Source of the DNA: Candidatus Baltobacteraceae bacterium
GTDB lineage: Bacteria > Vulcanimicrobiota > Vulcanimicrobiia > Vulcanimicrobiales > Vulcanimicrobiaceae
DNA length: 64,000 nucleotides
NCBI GenBank assembly: GCA_036488875.1
Contig: DASXGW010000001.1
Coordinates: forward strand, 434,001-498,000
Direction of reading: 5' to 3'
In this document: piece by piece, positions 8,947-18,154 of the stretch
How positions within the stretch are numbered: the first letter of the stretch is position 1
Layout: the number at the start of each line of letters is the position of its first letter
The notes under the pieces: generated by a model
The model's database searches: none
The model's input: only the letters and a program-made list of their open reading frames with translations
What the model was told of the DNA's origin: nothing
Program-made: the position numbers and the translations under genes

Positions 8947-9731
8947 TTGGGGTAGTAATCGCCCAGCGCGCAGTGTTGCGTCCAGCGATTATCCCATAAC
9001 ACCAGCGTGTTCGGTTTCCATCGCCAGCGTACTTGATACTGCGGCTGTTCCATGTGCTCGAATAGAAACTTCAGCAGCATATCGCTTTCGCGCTGCGAGA
9101 CGCCCAAGATTCGCGTCGTGAAGTCCTGGTTCACGTAGAGGGCGTATCGGCCGCTCTTTTTGTTCATGCGCGCGACGGGATGCGAGACCGGCGGATGCTT
9201 GGCATACATTTCGGCCATCCGGTCCTCCATGCCGATCCGCGCAAACCGTTCCGGCGTGAAGTTCTTCGCGAACGAATGTTCGGCGCGCAGATTCTGCAAT
9301 AAGGTTTGCAGCGGTGGGCTCAGGTCGCTAAACGCCTGATACATGTTGGCCCACAGCGTATCGCCGCCCAGTTCGGGAATAGCTTCGGAGTACAGCACCG
9401 CGATCTTCGGCGGCTTTTCTAAAAACGTGACGTCGTTATGCCACCGGTCCGCGCTCGGCGGCCGCTTGGCGTCGTTCTCGAGCACCATGACTTCAGTCGC
9501 TTCCGACATTCCGGGATAGAACGGGTGCAAGTAGAGCGGCCCAAGTGCGGCGGCGAGATCGCGCTGCTGTTTCGGCGTGACGTGCTGATTTTCAAAGAAG
9601 AGCACCAAGTGCTCGTCGAGGGCTTCGAGGATCGCGCCTTTGATCGCGGCCGGGCTCTCGGCGCTCAGATCGACGCCTTCGACCACGGCGCCAAGACTGG
9701 GGGCGAGGCGGTGAGCGGTTAAGGCGTTCAT
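8898..9731 (-). CDS. TauD/TfdA family 2-oxoglutarate-dependent dioxygenase
   Basis: 277 aa, a full-length single-domain member. Iron ligands are the H-x-D pair in WHNDVTF (His 98, Asp 100) and the distal His 253 in TQHCALGDY. The 2-oxoglutarate carboxylate ligand is probably an Arg in the following RRMRR segment. The start (A-P-S-L-G-A-V-V-E-G-V-D-L) and L-F-F-E-N-Q-H are typical. Enzymes of this group hydroxylate small sulfonates, aryloxyalkanoates or other carboxylates, often releasing sulfite or an aldehyde. No sulfonate transporter adjoins it, so the substrate is open. ATG at 9731 is at the expected distance from the first strand. Confidence 0.93.
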   Translation of the reverse strand: MNALTAHRLAPSLGAVVEGVDLSAESPAAIKGAILEALDEHLVLFFENQHVTPKQQRDLAAALGPLYLHPFYPGMSEATEVMVLENDAKRPPSADRWHNDVTFLEKPPKIAVLYSEAIPELGGDTLWANMYQAFSDLSPPLQTLLQNLRAEHSFAKNFTPERFARIGMEDRMAEMYAKHPPVSHPVARMNKKSGRYALYVNQDFTTRILGVSQRESDMLLKFLFEHMEQPQYQVRWRWKPNTLVLWDNRWTQHCALGDYYPNYRRMRRATVLDEERV

Positions 9732-9841
9732 TAGTCGTTAGGCAAGAAAATCGCAGTTCGTTTGACCGTAGCTCACGCGATACTGCAGACCTTCTAATGC
9801 GTAGTGTGGACCAAGTGGACCGCTACCGTCGGTCGCATCCA

Positions 9842-10021
9842 CTAGATCCGTGCCTTGCCGTTTAAGGCCTCGAGCTGGTAGAGGATCTCGATGAGCGTGT
9901 AACACTGCGTCATGCCGATGACGTATTGAAACTCGCCCGGGTCGACCTTTCGTTTCTGCCAATCCTCGACTTGGAGTTGTAAGGCCTCCATCATGGCCTT
10001 GGCATTGGAACGAATCGCCAT
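9842..10021 (-). CDS. Small conserved-looking hypothetical protein (59 aa)
   Basis: From ATG 10021, preceded by AAAGGGG at a proper distance; a GTG five codons further up is possible. Residues read M-A-I-R-S-N-A-K-A-M, then a helical segment with Q-V-E-D-W-Q-K-R-K and Y-V-I-G-M-T-Q-C-Y-T-L-I-E-I-L-Y-Q-L. The protein is amphipathic, all-helical in character, and acidic toward the end. I do not recognise a family. Amino-acid composition and the ribosome site favour a real gene. It lies alone between the dioxygenase and the spermidine-synthase-like gene, all on the minus strand. Confidence 0.55.
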   Translation of the reverse strand: MAIRSNAKAMMEALQLQVEDWQKRKVDPGEFQYVIGMTQCYTLIEILYQLEALNGKARI

Positions 10022-10123
10022 TGGCGCCCCTTTCACTTCAAACGGATACGACTCGGATTGAAGAACCGCGATCGTAACGGGGCTTCAAAATCGGTGTCCA
10101 AGGCACCTTGCCGAGCCCTTATC

Positions 10124-12286
10124 CTACGTTGGTTGGGCGGACGCCTGACTCACTGGTGCGTCGGAGGGTTCACGCCGCAACGCGAAAGCCAATCCGTATA
10201 GCGCGGCGACGACAATGAGCAGTGCCCGGTAGCCCACGAACAACGACGCGTACTCGAGGACTCCGCCGATCATCGCCCCGAGGAGGTTCGCTGCAAATGC
10301 AGCGGTCGATGAGCCGACGTTGCGGAAGCGTTCCGCAAAGATGAGATTCGCAAGGAAGATGGGAGCGAAAGCCAGCGCGATCGCCGCGCCGAGCCGCAGT
10401 GGAATATCGAGCGTGAGGAGCAGCTCGGGTTTGACGGCCCAGGCAACTGCAAGCGACGCAAACAGGGCGACGTAGAGCCAACGAGGACTGGGCAGCCGGG
10501 CGCGCCGAGTGACCTCGATGGCCGCATACACGGAAAGCAAAATGCCGAAGAATACCAACGCGTTGACGAACCACGTCGTACCAAAAAGAAGAGCGAACTG
10601 CACGACGTTCTTGGTCTCGAGTAATAAGAAGGCTGCGCCCATGAAGAACAGATCGAGGTAACCGCTCATGTCGCGCAGCGAGCCGGCCGCCAAGCGAACC
10701 ATGAGCAGTGAGGCGAGCAAGATCGCGCCGATGGTGATCAGATAGATTTGCGGGATCGCGCTCGAGCGCAGATAGAGAAACGGCCGGTCGTCGGTGACGG
10801 GCGCCGGAACGAAACGCCCTTGTGGACTCCAGAGGCTCGCGCACGCGACGTTGCCGGATGCCGCTCCGATCATCAGGAGAGCTAAATGAGCTTGGGGTCC
10901 GGCTGACGTCGCGCAGGGCGGATGGCCGAAGGTAAGTGCGAGCATGTTCGCCAGCCGATCGACCGGCCAATCCTCGCGATAGTAATTATACATACCAAAC
11001 GCGCCGCCGGCAGTGAGATGCTCGCGCGCCGCGCGGATGGACTCGGTGGTAAAGAGATAGGTCTCGAGGCGCAGCGAGGACTGCCCTGAGATGAGCGCAA
11101 GTGAGTCCGGCAAAGCGAAAAGGATTAAATCGTATTTTTTGCGCGTGCGCTCCAGAAACGCACGCCCGTCGTCGATGTGGATGCTGACTTGCGGCTGCTG
11201 ATACGGATGATCCGGGTTCATACTGCGCCCGATTTGGTAGATTCGCGGATCGATTTCGACGGCGTCGACGTGCTTGGCGCCCGATGCCAGCGCGATGGCA
11301 ACGTCTTTACCGTTCCCGGCTCCGACGATCAGCACGTCGCGGAGCGGATTGTTGCGCACGCTTTGATACGGAACGAAATAAATCGGCTCGATGTCCCTTC
11401 GTTCGGCGGTAGAGACGATCGTCTGGTGATTGATTCCGTTAACATCGATCGCAACGAACTGATTTTTCACGCGATACGGGGCGCCGTTGAGGTCGTAGAC
11501 GGTCGTACCCGGCTTGAGGGTGAAGACTTTGACTTTATAATACGGCGACCAGGTGTAACCGGGCTGAAATGATTCTCGTCCGAGCATCAAGAGGAGCGCC
11601 ACCGCGGCCACGACTTGAAGCGCTTTCACCGAGGGAGCGTAAAGGATGAGAAACACGATGGACGCGATCGCTCCCCACACGAGCGGCGGCGCTCCCAGGT
11701 ACGAGAGCAGGCTGAGAGCCACAATGCCCGTGAGACTGCCAAGGATGTCGAGCCGATAGGCTTCCAGCGGCTCGAACTGTGCGAAGATGCGCGCGACGCC
11801 CTGCGCAATGGTTCCCATGACCGTGGCAGTCGCCAGGAAGACCACCGGCAGGATCGCCCACATCGGAATGCCGCTGGAAATCGCACCGAAGTAGAATACG
11901 TCGCCACGAGGCCGCGCGATCGTTACCGGAAAGAGCAGCACGAGCGCCACGAGGAAGGCGAGAACGACGATCGCCCACGGGAAGTAATCCGTGCGCGATT
12001 TCCCCTTGAGGAATCCTAGGCCGATGCCGAGGAAGCTGCCCAACAAAACGAAGTTCGAAAAATACGAAAGATAGATGACGTTCGAGCCAAGCCAACGGAT
12101 CAGCGCCAGCTCGACGAACAGCATCAAAAAGCTCGACAGGACTAAACGCGACCTTCCCGCCATGTCGAGCAATTCTATCATTGCTTCGCCGGGTCCCTGC
12201 GCGAGGGCGAACAAGGTGGAGAATCGCTCTTTGGTTTCTTTCGGGGGCACGTTTACAGTGGTTCGCTGCCCTTTGCGATTATACAA
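10124..12286 (-). CDS. Membrane protein with spermidine-synthase-like methyltransferase-fold core
   Basis: Up to 720 aa from TTG 12286; ATGs at 12181 or 12163, just before the first helix, are equally likely starts. Order: six or so N-terminal helices (about 45-255); a soluble spermidine-synthase-type domain (about 265-500) with nucleotide motif V-L-I-V-G-A-G-N-G-K-D-V, then D-A-V-E-I-D-P and D-D-G-R-A-F-L; then seven or so C-terminal helices. The family is annotated spermidine synthase-like or fused MFS/spermidine synthase. Polyamine synthesis has rarely been shown for these membrane forms, so the reaction is unknown. The core fold should bind an S-adenosyl-type nucleoside. It is transcribed away from the lipoprotein gene at 12375. 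Confidence 0.85.
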   Translation of the reverse strand: MYNRKGQRTTVNVPPKETKERFSTLFALAQGPGEAMIELLDMAGRSRLVLSSFLMLFVELALIRWLGSNVIYLSYFSNFVLLGSFLGIGLGFLKGKSRTDYFPWAIVVLAFLVALVLLFPVTIARPRGDVFYFGAISSGIPMWAILPVVFLATATVMGTIAQGVARIFAQFEPLEAYRLDILGSLTGIVALSLLSYLGAPPLVWGAIASIVFLILYAPSVKALQVVAAVALLLMLGRESFQPGYTWSPYYKVKVFTLKPGTTVYDLNGAPYRVKNQFVAIDVNGINHQTIVSTAERRDIEPIYFVPYQSVRNNPLRDVLIVGAGNGKDVAIALASGAKHVDAVEIDPRIYQIGRSMNPDHPYQQPQVSIHIDDGRAFLERTRKKYDLILFALPDSLALISGQSSLRLETYLFTTESIRAAREHLTAGGAFGMYNYYREDWPVDRLANMLALTFGHPPCATSAGPQAHLALLMIGAASGNVACASLWSPQGRFVPAPVTDDRPFLYLRSSAIPQIYLITIGAILLASLLMVRLAAGSLRDMSGYLDLFFMGAAFLLLETKNVVQFALLFGTTWFVNALVFFGILLSVYAAIEVTRRARLPSPRWLYVALFASLAVAWAVKPELLLTLDIPLRLGAAIALAFAPIFLANLIFAERFRNVGSSTAAFAANLLGAMIGGVLEYASLFVGYRALLIVVAALYGLAFALRREPSDAPVSQASAQPT

Positions 12287-12313
12287 ATCAATAAGACCTG
12301 ATCGCGCTGTGCG

Positions 12314-12345
12314 GCTGCCCCCGCGGGAACCAAACGGGGGCCAGC
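12314..12345 (+). other. GC-rich hairpin in the 5' region of the 12375 lipoprotein gene
   Basis: Arms 12314-12323 and 12335-12345 pair over ten positions with one bulged base and an 11-nt loop. No U tract follows, so it is not a classical terminator. It sits 30 nt before the start codon of the lipoprotein gene and downstream of the divergent TTG start. It may shape the mRNA leader or stabilise it. Confidence 0.4.
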
Positions 12346-12374
12346 GAACGTCCCTCTATCAGGAGGTTACCCGT

Positions 12375-12896
12375 ATGAGTTACCTGCGATTTTCGCTATG
12401 GCGGCTGCTGTGCGCGCCGATGTGCGCGGCGCTTCTGTTGCCCGGTTGCGGCAGTACCGCCGCGAGCCAGCCTCCCCCGGGTGGTCTTTTCGACGGTAAT
12501 GAATGGCGGGTGACGGTGCGCAACCAAACCGACCGTTACGTGTGGCTATCGAGGTATTGGCAAACGACTTGGACCAAAGATTGGCACCTTGAGAACTACT
12601 CCCGGTGCATCGCTCCTCACGGCGAAAGCACGGCGTCGATCGACTATACCGGCCCGAACGGTGCTGAAGCGCGGCTTCGCGCCGAAGTCAAGCCCGCCAC
12701 TGCGACCGGTTGCGAACCACACGAGAATACCGCCGACGTATGGGGCAATGCATGCAACGAGCACCTCTTCACCAATAAAGAGGGCACCCAGCAATGGCAT
12801 GTTGTGAGAGCGGAAGCGTTCGTTAAGTACGACGGAAAGGATTACACTGTGCCTACGTCTTGCGACGTGGCGCATTGGTCTTTCGTGCGCAAGTGA
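12375..12896 (+). CDS. Hypothetical lipoprotein (173 aa)
   Basis: ATG 12375 follows a near-perfect AGGAGGTTA ribosome site. The signal peptide ends in the lipobox L-L-P-G-C, so the mature protein is lipid-anchored at Cys 25. The rest is a small Trp-, Tyr- and Cys-containing beta-rich domain with E-W-R-V-T-V-R-N-Q-T-D near the start and at least five further cysteines (R-C-I-A-P-H-G-E, G-C-E-P-H, N-A-C, S-C-D-V), which may form disulfides. I do not recognise a family. The gene stands alone and ends 28 nt before a good intrinsic terminator. Confidence 0.82.
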   Translation: MSYLRFSLWRLLCAPMCAALLLPGCGSTAASQPPPGGLFDGNEWRVTVRNQTDRYVWLSRYWQTTWTKDWHLENYSRCIAPHGESTASIDYTGPNGAEARLRAEVKPATATGCEPHENTADVWGNACNEHLFTNKEGTQQWHVVRAEAFVKYDGKDYTVPTSCDVAHWSFVRK

Positions 12897-12923
12897 GTTT
12901 TGCATCCGCGTGACGGACGACTA

Positions 12924-12962
12924 AAAAAGCCCCGCGGAACGTTCTTATTCCACGGGGTTTTT
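12924..12962 (+). terminator. Intrinsic terminator, probably bidirectional
   Basis: Arms 12924-12939 and 12948-12962 form a CCCCG/CGGGG plus GGAA/TTCC stem flanked by A5 on the left and T5 on the right, with one mismatch and one bulge. It follows the lipoprotein gene by 28 nt. Because it is flanked by both an A and a T run, it can also serve transcripts coming leftward through the tRNA remnant. Confidence 0.85.
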
Positions 12963-12964
12963 AC

Positions 12965-13014
12965 AATGGTGGGCGGTATCAGGATTGAACTTATGACCTC
13001 TTCCGTGTCAAAGA
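12965..13014 (-). repeat. tRNA-Val(GAC) 3'-half remnant, candidate attachment site
   Basis: Fifty nucleotides match 22091-22140 with only two mismatches, in the same orientation 9126 bp away. The matched part of the intact tRNA runs from the anticodon loop through the variable region, T arm and acceptor 3' strand to the encoded CCA. Beyond 13014 the match stops and no 5' acceptor strand, D arm or paired anticodon stem is found, so this copy is not a working tRNA. A duplicated anticodon-loop-to-3'-end segment is the classic footprint of a tyrosine-recombinase island. A plain tRNA pseudogene is the alternative. Confidence 0.75.
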
Positions 13015-13569
13015 GATCGATCCACCAGGCAAGCTCCGCTTCCCTCGTGCACGAGAGTGTTTCACGTTGCAGGATCCGCACGCCGCGCGCGTGGTACGTG
13101 GTAGCTTAAGTGGTAGTTCCTTCTTATCTTCTGGCGGTGCGGCGGCTGTACTAAAGAGCCGGTCTCCGGGCCGGAAGGCCTCGAGCCCGTCCTGCGTTCC
13201 GAACCTCGGCTTTGGGGCAGATTTGCCGCCGCTAAACAAGGAAATCGATTCCGATTGCATCCGAGTCTACCCGAAAAATCTGGGTCAGCTTCGATCCGTC
13301 CTTACCCTTGAGTTACTTACATTCGAGAATATCGCGATCTGTTTGGCTGACTCGATGGACGGGGCGATTCTGGAATTTCCTAGCGAATCAGAGATAAGTC
13401 GCAATCTGGGTTTAGAATTAATAGTTCAGCCATGAACCCATCGCCTACACGCGCTTGCGCCTTCCGAGCGGGAATGGGCTTTTATACCGTGCGAAAACTC
13501 GGAAGTTCCTCATCAAACGTGCCGACGCCCCGATGGGGCGGCCGCTCGATTTACGGGCGTTGCTCCTAG
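13015..13569. other. Gene-poor stretch at the left edge of the putative island
   Basis: About 555 bp without a convincing gene. A plus-strand frame from TTG 13067 to 13435 is open, but its N-terminal half is Arg/Ser-rich shadow-like sequence and it lacks a ribosome site. The stretch near 13380-13430 is AT-rich compared with its surroundings. No integrase fragment was found by eye. Confidence 0.5.
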
Positions 13570-15387
13570 TTAGGGTGTCGCATACCCGGTGACGGTCGTG
13601 AGAAGCGTAGGATCGAAGTTGCCCGAGGGAAGCCGGACGCGCCACGTTCGGCTGGCCGTATCGGCTCCCGGAAGCAGCCGTCCTAAGTTCCCGATTGTGG
13701 CCGAAGAATACACGAACGTCGCGCCGATACCGGCTTTCTGATTGTCCGCGTTGAGCACCGCAATCGGCGGCTGCTTGGCTGTGAAGTTCGGGTTTTCGTC
13801 GTCGTACGGATTGTGCGTCAAGCTAACGGTAACCGTAAACGGTGGATACAGAACCGAATGCGAGGTGTTGTGCAGCCGCACCGGCACGGTAAACGCTTGC
13901 GATTTACCGTCCCAGGTTCCGACGCCAAACTCGAGCGCTATCGAGTCGGTGAGCTTGCGTTCGCTCAAGCCCGCCGGCACGGGGTCGGACGCGGTTGTAA
14001 AGGCCGTCGCCGTCCAAACCTGTCCCGTGCCGTTGCGCGCGTCGATCCAAATCGGGTGAAACCCGCCGCTCGCGTCGGCGGCGAGTCCCATGTAGTCGCC
14101 GAACGAGGCATAGCGGTTGAGCGGCGACGTGAATCCGACGAAGATCCCTTTCGTATCGGGAAACGCTTGCGCCGAATAGCCGTCACCATTCGGCGGACGG
14201 ATCGGCGACGACGTGCTCGAAACGCGTGCAAGCGTTGAAAACGATCGGCCGCCGTCGTGTGAAAGGGCGAACATCTCGGAAATCGTCTCGGACTCATGCG
14301 ATGCGTTGTACCAACTGATGCCCAGTGCACCCATGTTGTTGACCGCGAGTGACGGTTGATATTGCGAGTCCAGACGATCGGAAGTCGTCAGAATCTCCTG
14401 CGGCTGCGTCCAGTGCGTTCCCATGTCGTCGGAACGAGTGAACAACAGGCGCGACCGCGGCGTTCGCATGTCGCTCCAAACGCCATAGATTTCGGTGCCG
14501 CTAGTCGTCCGTGCCGAGGCAAACTGCGGAACGGAATCGACGTCAAACGTATAGTCACCGCTGTGCAGGCGCTGTTCCGTGGCCTTGAGTCCGTACACGA
14601 TGCGATCGCCGACGCGTCGCGGCGTGCCGAACGATCGACCGCCATCGCGCGAAAGACTTACGGCGACGACTTCGTGTGTATCCGTAAGCGATTTTACGTG
14701 AAAAAACGGAAACAGAAGATTTCCGCCGGGTAACACGACCGGACGGCTGTTGAACGACCATCCTCGCCAAACTTCCACCGGACGGTGAAACGTGCGGCCG
14801 CCGTCGCTCGACCAGATGAGTCCCAATGCATTGACTTGCGGCGAAAGACTCGCGGTATACAAAGCCGACATGTATATTCGGCCGCGATACGTACCATTCG
14901 TTTCGTCGATCGCGAGCTGCTCGTGGTCGTAGCTGTGCTTGTCGGGTGTTTGAAGAAATGCTAGGCGTTGGAAGGTCTCTCCGGCGTCGAGCGTGCCGAA
15001 GACGTAGAGACCGTTCAGCGTCTCTCCGGAGGAGTCGGCCTCGCTGCCGAGTATTGTCATATAACCTTTGCCGTCGGCACTAAAGGCCGCCTGAACGTCG
15101 CCTAAGAGGGAACCTGAGGCGAGCGGTAAGGTGGTGCCGCGCCAGTTGTATCCCCCGTCGTCCGACCTAAACGTTTCTGCCGTCAAGCCGCCGACGCCGA
15201 AGACCATCGAACCGGCGATGAGCTTGCGTGCATCCTTCGGCGACACCGCGATCGCCGGTTCGACGTACCACGACGACGGATGTCCGTCGACGACCGAGTC
15301 GGGTCCATACGACGGCTGGGAACTGCCGATGGTACTCGCGCAGAGCGAAACCGTGAGAAAAAGCGTGACCGCGCGTAGTGTCTTCAC
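13570..15387 (-). CDS. Secreted Asp-box (sialidase-fold) beta-propeller protein
   Basis: 605 aa from GTG 15387, which lies 1 nt after the TonB receptor stop codon; the longer frame back to 15501 is inside the receptor. Signal peptide: V-K-T-L-R-A-V-T-L-F, cleavage near residue 20. Five Asp-box-type motifs are visible (SDDGGYNW, SSDGGRTF, SRDGGRSF, SDDMGTHW, SHDGGRSF), the beta-hairpin turns of sialidase/BNR propellers. A C-terminal beta domain of about 120 residues follows. Catalytic sialidase residues could not be confirmed, so it may bind or cleave glycans or be structural. Same transcript as the receptor, suggesting a shared surface substrate. Confidence 0.85.
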   Translation of the reverse strand: MKTLRAVTLFLTVSLCASTIGSSQPSYGPDSVVDGHPSSWYVEPAIAVSPKDARKLIAGSMVFGVGGLTAETFRSDDGGYNWRGTTLPLASGSLLGDVQAAFSADGKGYMTILGSEADSSGETLNGLYVFGTLDAGETFQRLAFLQTPDKHSYDHEQLAIDETNGTYRGRIYMSALYTASLSPQVNALGLIWSSDGGRTFHRPVEVWRGWSFNSRPVVLPGGNLLFPFFHVKSLTDTHEVVAVSLSRDGGRSFGTPRRVGDRIVYGLKATEQRLHSGDYTFDVDSVPQFASARTTSGTEIYGVWSDMRTPRSRLLFTRSDDMGTHWTQPQEILTTSDRLDSQYQPSLAVNNMGALGISWYNASHESETISEMFALSHDGGRSFSTLARVSSTSSPIRPPNGDGYSAQAFPDTKGIFVGFTSPLNRYASFGDYMGLAADASGGFHPIWIDARNGTGQVWTATAFTTASDPVPAGLSERKLTDSIALEFGVGTWDGKSQAFTVPVRLHNTSHSVLYPPFTVTVSLTHNPYDDENPNFTAKQPPIAVLNADNQKAGIGATFVYSSATIGNLGRLLPGADTASRTWRVRLPSGNFDPTLLTTVTGYATP

Positions 15388-15388
15388 G

Positions 15389-18154
15389 TTAGTACTTGAA
15401 GTTTGCGGTAACGGTGATATAGCGCGGCCCGTACGGTTGAATGACGGCGACTCCGGGATAGTATCCCGTCGAACCTTGAACCACCGGCGTGACGTATCCA
15501 TAGTTTCCGAAGTTTTGGATACTTTGGTCGTAGGCCCCCGTGATGTTATTAAAGTTCACGAGCAGAGCGATGTTGTCGGTGAATGAGTACCCGGCGTGTG
15601 CATCGAGCACGACGAAGGCGTGTGGAATATTGTAGATGTTGTTGTTGCCGTAATAGGTGGGAGACAGATCGACGAACCTGCCCGGTTTCCAGCGCCAGCC
15701 AAGCGTCGCCGACGCGCCGGAATACGGCACCGTTGCGGAGTACGTGTTGCTGATGAAGTTCGCACCCGGAACCACGGATTGATTCGTGCACGCCTTCGTC
15801 GCCGCGCACGTGCCGTTATTGTAAAAGCCCGGGGGTACGCTCATCACGTAAGCGTGCGTCAATCCGAGCGTCGCGCGCCAATAATACCCGGACGGCACGT
15901 CGCGATTGACAGTGAGGTTGAGTCCTTCCATGCGACTCGTTCCCAGGTTCCCGTATTGGTTGATGAACAACGGCTGATTGTTGAGCGTCGACTGCGTGGT
16001 GCCGATGAAAAACTGACCGTAGAGATTCGTCCGATAGAGATCGATCGACGCGACGGTATTTCGTTCCAGGCGCGCGTCGGCGCCGACGTCGAACCCGAAC
16101 GTTTCCTCAGGTTTCAGATTGAGATTTGCCGTCGTTTCGGTGCATTCGCCGCCACTGCACTCTAGTGCGTAGCCCGTCAGATTCGGCAGCGCCGGCAGCG
16201 CAAAGCCGCCTCCGGCCGACGCTCGAATGGCCACGTTCGGACCGGCGCGCCACACGACGCCCAACCGCGGTGCGTTGTAGCGAAACACCGAGTCGCTCCA
16301 CTGAGATGGACTCGATGGCGTCGGAACGTGAAACGAGCCGATCGCAAAATACCACGAAAGTCCCACGGACAGTTTGTCGTTGATCTGCGAGTCGACGTGA
16401 AGGCGCGTCTCGTCCGTCGTCGACGATGCCGCGGTCGACTGGCTCAAGTTGACCAACGGCGTCTTATCGAGCGTTAGGCTCGCATTGTAGGGCGCGTTGT
16501 AGTACGACGTCGTATAGGAAAGGCCGGCGCTGGTCGAGATTCCTATCTGCGTCGCATAACTGAGCAGCAGGTCGCGGTTGTTCGTCCACCAGCTTTCTTG
16601 CGTGTTGAGGCTCGGAAACGTCACTTTTTCCAACGTGCCGTTGTACGCCGCAGGCGCGTACGACGAGGACGATCCGAGATCGGCAGTTCCCCAGAGGCGA
16701 TACGTCCCGTTGGGGTAGGCTTCGGCGCCGTTAAGGTTATTGAACGAGTTGTATTGTAGTGCCGCCACGCGCAGCACGGCGCCGTTGACGAAAGCCGTCA
16801 CTTTCTCTTCGAGGAGACTGCTGGATTGACTCACGACCTCCGGCGCGCTCTCCTGCGTGAGGAACGTATACGACGGCTGACCCACCGGACTCGGCGCGTA
16901 GCTTCCATGGTATCCGGTTCCCGGCGCGAACTCGACCGGGAAATAGCCTTGTTCGGAATACTGTCTTGACGTCGTGCCGGCATAGAATACTTCCGCCGTT
17001 ATCGACCGTGCGACGTCGTACGAAAGCGCGAGGGCGCCGTTTTGCTGCGACCATGCCGTGGACTGCTGCACGCCTTGCATCAACAGCGAGCTCGTGACGG
17101 TACAGAAGCAGTTCGGCACGCCGTTGACGGTAGGGTTTTGGTTGGCGGGTGGCAATGCGACCGGCTTTCCGTCGATCGTTGCCAGCGCAAACGGTAATGC
17201 CGGGATGACCGCGCTGCTGCCCAACGGCCCGGGGCTGTCGTTGATGCCGTAGACGATCGTTGCAGAAAGCTTGCCGAAGTGGAAGCCGGCGCGGCTGTTC
17301 GAAATGATGCCGCCGTACGGATCGTTACTTACCGAGAGCTCGAAACGGTTTGTGGTGACTTGTCCGGGCGGATGGAGTACGAAGCTTCCGCCAATTGAAT
17401 CCACGATGGACGGCGCATTAGCGCCGGGACCGCGCACGACGTCGGCCGTATCGAACGCGTCCATCGGCAAGTTGCTGAGGTCGAGGCCGCCGCCCGTATT
17501 TTCGATGAATCCGTTGCTCGATACACCCTGCAGCGGCATGCCGTCGAGCGTAGTCGACGTTTCGTACGGAAGCGCGCCGTTGAGCGAAAGAACGACCGGC
17601 ATCTGAGGTGCCAGTCGCATCGTTCCGGCAAAGGCGCTTCCGCCCGCCGAGTAGCCCGACACGGCCACGCCCGGAATTTGTGCGAAGAGATTCGTCCACG
17701 TGCCGTAGCCTGAGAACGCGTAATCGCCCGGTGTAACCGACGCGATGCTCGACGAGCTCACGTTGATGTGCGCGCCGCTGCTTTGGGTCGAAACGCGCGC
17801 GATCGTTTTAATTGCCGAAGGCGGCTCGAACTGAATGGCAACGGTGATGTCGCCGTTAATCAGGACGTCTTGTCGCGTTGCAGTTCCCAGCGCCGACGTC
17901 ACGACGATGCGGTATGTGCCCCACGGAACGTTGTTGAACGTAAAAATGCCGCGGTCGTTGCTGCTGGTCGAGAGTACGGTCGGTCCGCCGATTCGTACCT
18001 CGGCGCCGGGCACCGGCTTGCCGTCGCTTCGCGTTACGCTCCCCGTGACGTTCGCCGTATGCGCGGCTGACTGCTGGACGCCGGGCGATACTTGGGCCAG
18101 CACCACGCGCGTGCACAACAGAAACGCGACGGCGAGGGCGATCGTATTTCTCAT
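15389..18154 (-). CDS. TonB-dependent receptor with N-terminal carboxypeptidase-regulatory domain
   Basis: 921 aa. Signal peptide (cleavage near residue 20, V-L-A-Q); carboxypeptidase-regulatory-like beta sandwich at about 35-115 (V-T-G-S-V-T-R-S-D-G-K-P-V-P-G-A-E-V); plug domain about 130-285 with L-D-G-M-P-L and D-V-V-R-G-P-G-A-N-A; then a 22-strand-type barrel ending in the aromatic Y-I-T-V-T-A-N-F-K-Y. It imports a large or scarce ligand across the outer membrane using TonB energy. The regulatory domain at the front is typical of oligosaccharide and peptide receptors (SusC-like and Oar-like). ATG 18154 overlaps the amidotransferase stop by 4 nt, and the Asp-box gene follows at once, so the three are coupled. 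Confidence 0.93.
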   Translation of the reverse strand: MRNTIALAVAFLLCTRVVLAQVSPGVQQSAAHTANVTGSVTRSDGKPVPGAEVRIGGPTVLSTSSNDRGIFTFNNVPWGTYRIVVTSALGTATRQDVLINGDITVAIQFEPPSAIKTIARVSTQSSGAHINVSSSSIASVTPGDYAFSGYGTWTNLFAQIPGVAVSGYSAGGSAFAGTMRLAPQMPVVLSLNGALPYETSTTLDGMPLQGVSSNGFIENTGGGLDLSNLPMDAFDTADVVRGPGANAPSIVDSIGGSFVLHPPGQVTTNRFELSVSNDPYGGIISNSRAGFHFGKLSATIVYGINDSPGPLGSSAVIPALPFALATIDGKPVALPPANQNPTVNGVPNCFCTVTSSLLMQGVQQSTAWSQQNGALALSYDVARSITAEVFYAGTTSRQYSEQGYFPVEFAPGTGYHGSYAPSPVGQPSYTFLTQESAPEVVSQSSSLLEEKVTAFVNGAVLRVAALQYNSFNNLNGAEAYPNGTYRLWGTADLGSSSSYAPAAYNGTLEKVTFPSLNTQESWWTNNRDLLLSYATQIGISTSAGLSYTTSYYNAPYNASLTLDKTPLVNLSQSTAASSTTDETRLHVDSQINDKLSVGLSWYFAIGSFHVPTPSSPSQWSDSVFRYNAPRLGVVWRAGPNVAIRASAGGGFALPALPNLTGYALECSGGECTETTANLNLKPEETFGFDVGADARLERNTVASIDLYRTNLYGQFFIGTTQSTLNNQPLFINQYGNLGTSRMEGLNLTVNRDVPSGYYWRATLGLTHAYVMSVPPGFYNNGTCAATKACTNQSVVPGANFISNTYSATVPYSGASATLGWRWKPGRFVDLSPTYYGNNNIYNIPHAFVVLDAHAGYSFTDNIALLVNFNNITGAYDQSIQNFGNYGYVTPVVQGSTGYYPGVAVIQPYGPRYITVTANFKY

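Noticed and set aside
9738-9962. Minus-strand 74-aa frame
   Set aside because: Overlaps the better-supported 59-aa ORF in another frame.
12965-13041. Possible intact second tRNA-Val
   Set aside because: The 5' acceptor strand does not pair with the 3' strand and the anticodon stem is lost.
13067-13435. Plus-strand 122-aa frame at the island edge
   Set aside because: TTG start without a ribosome site and a shadow-like first half; the second half is protein-like but not enough to call.
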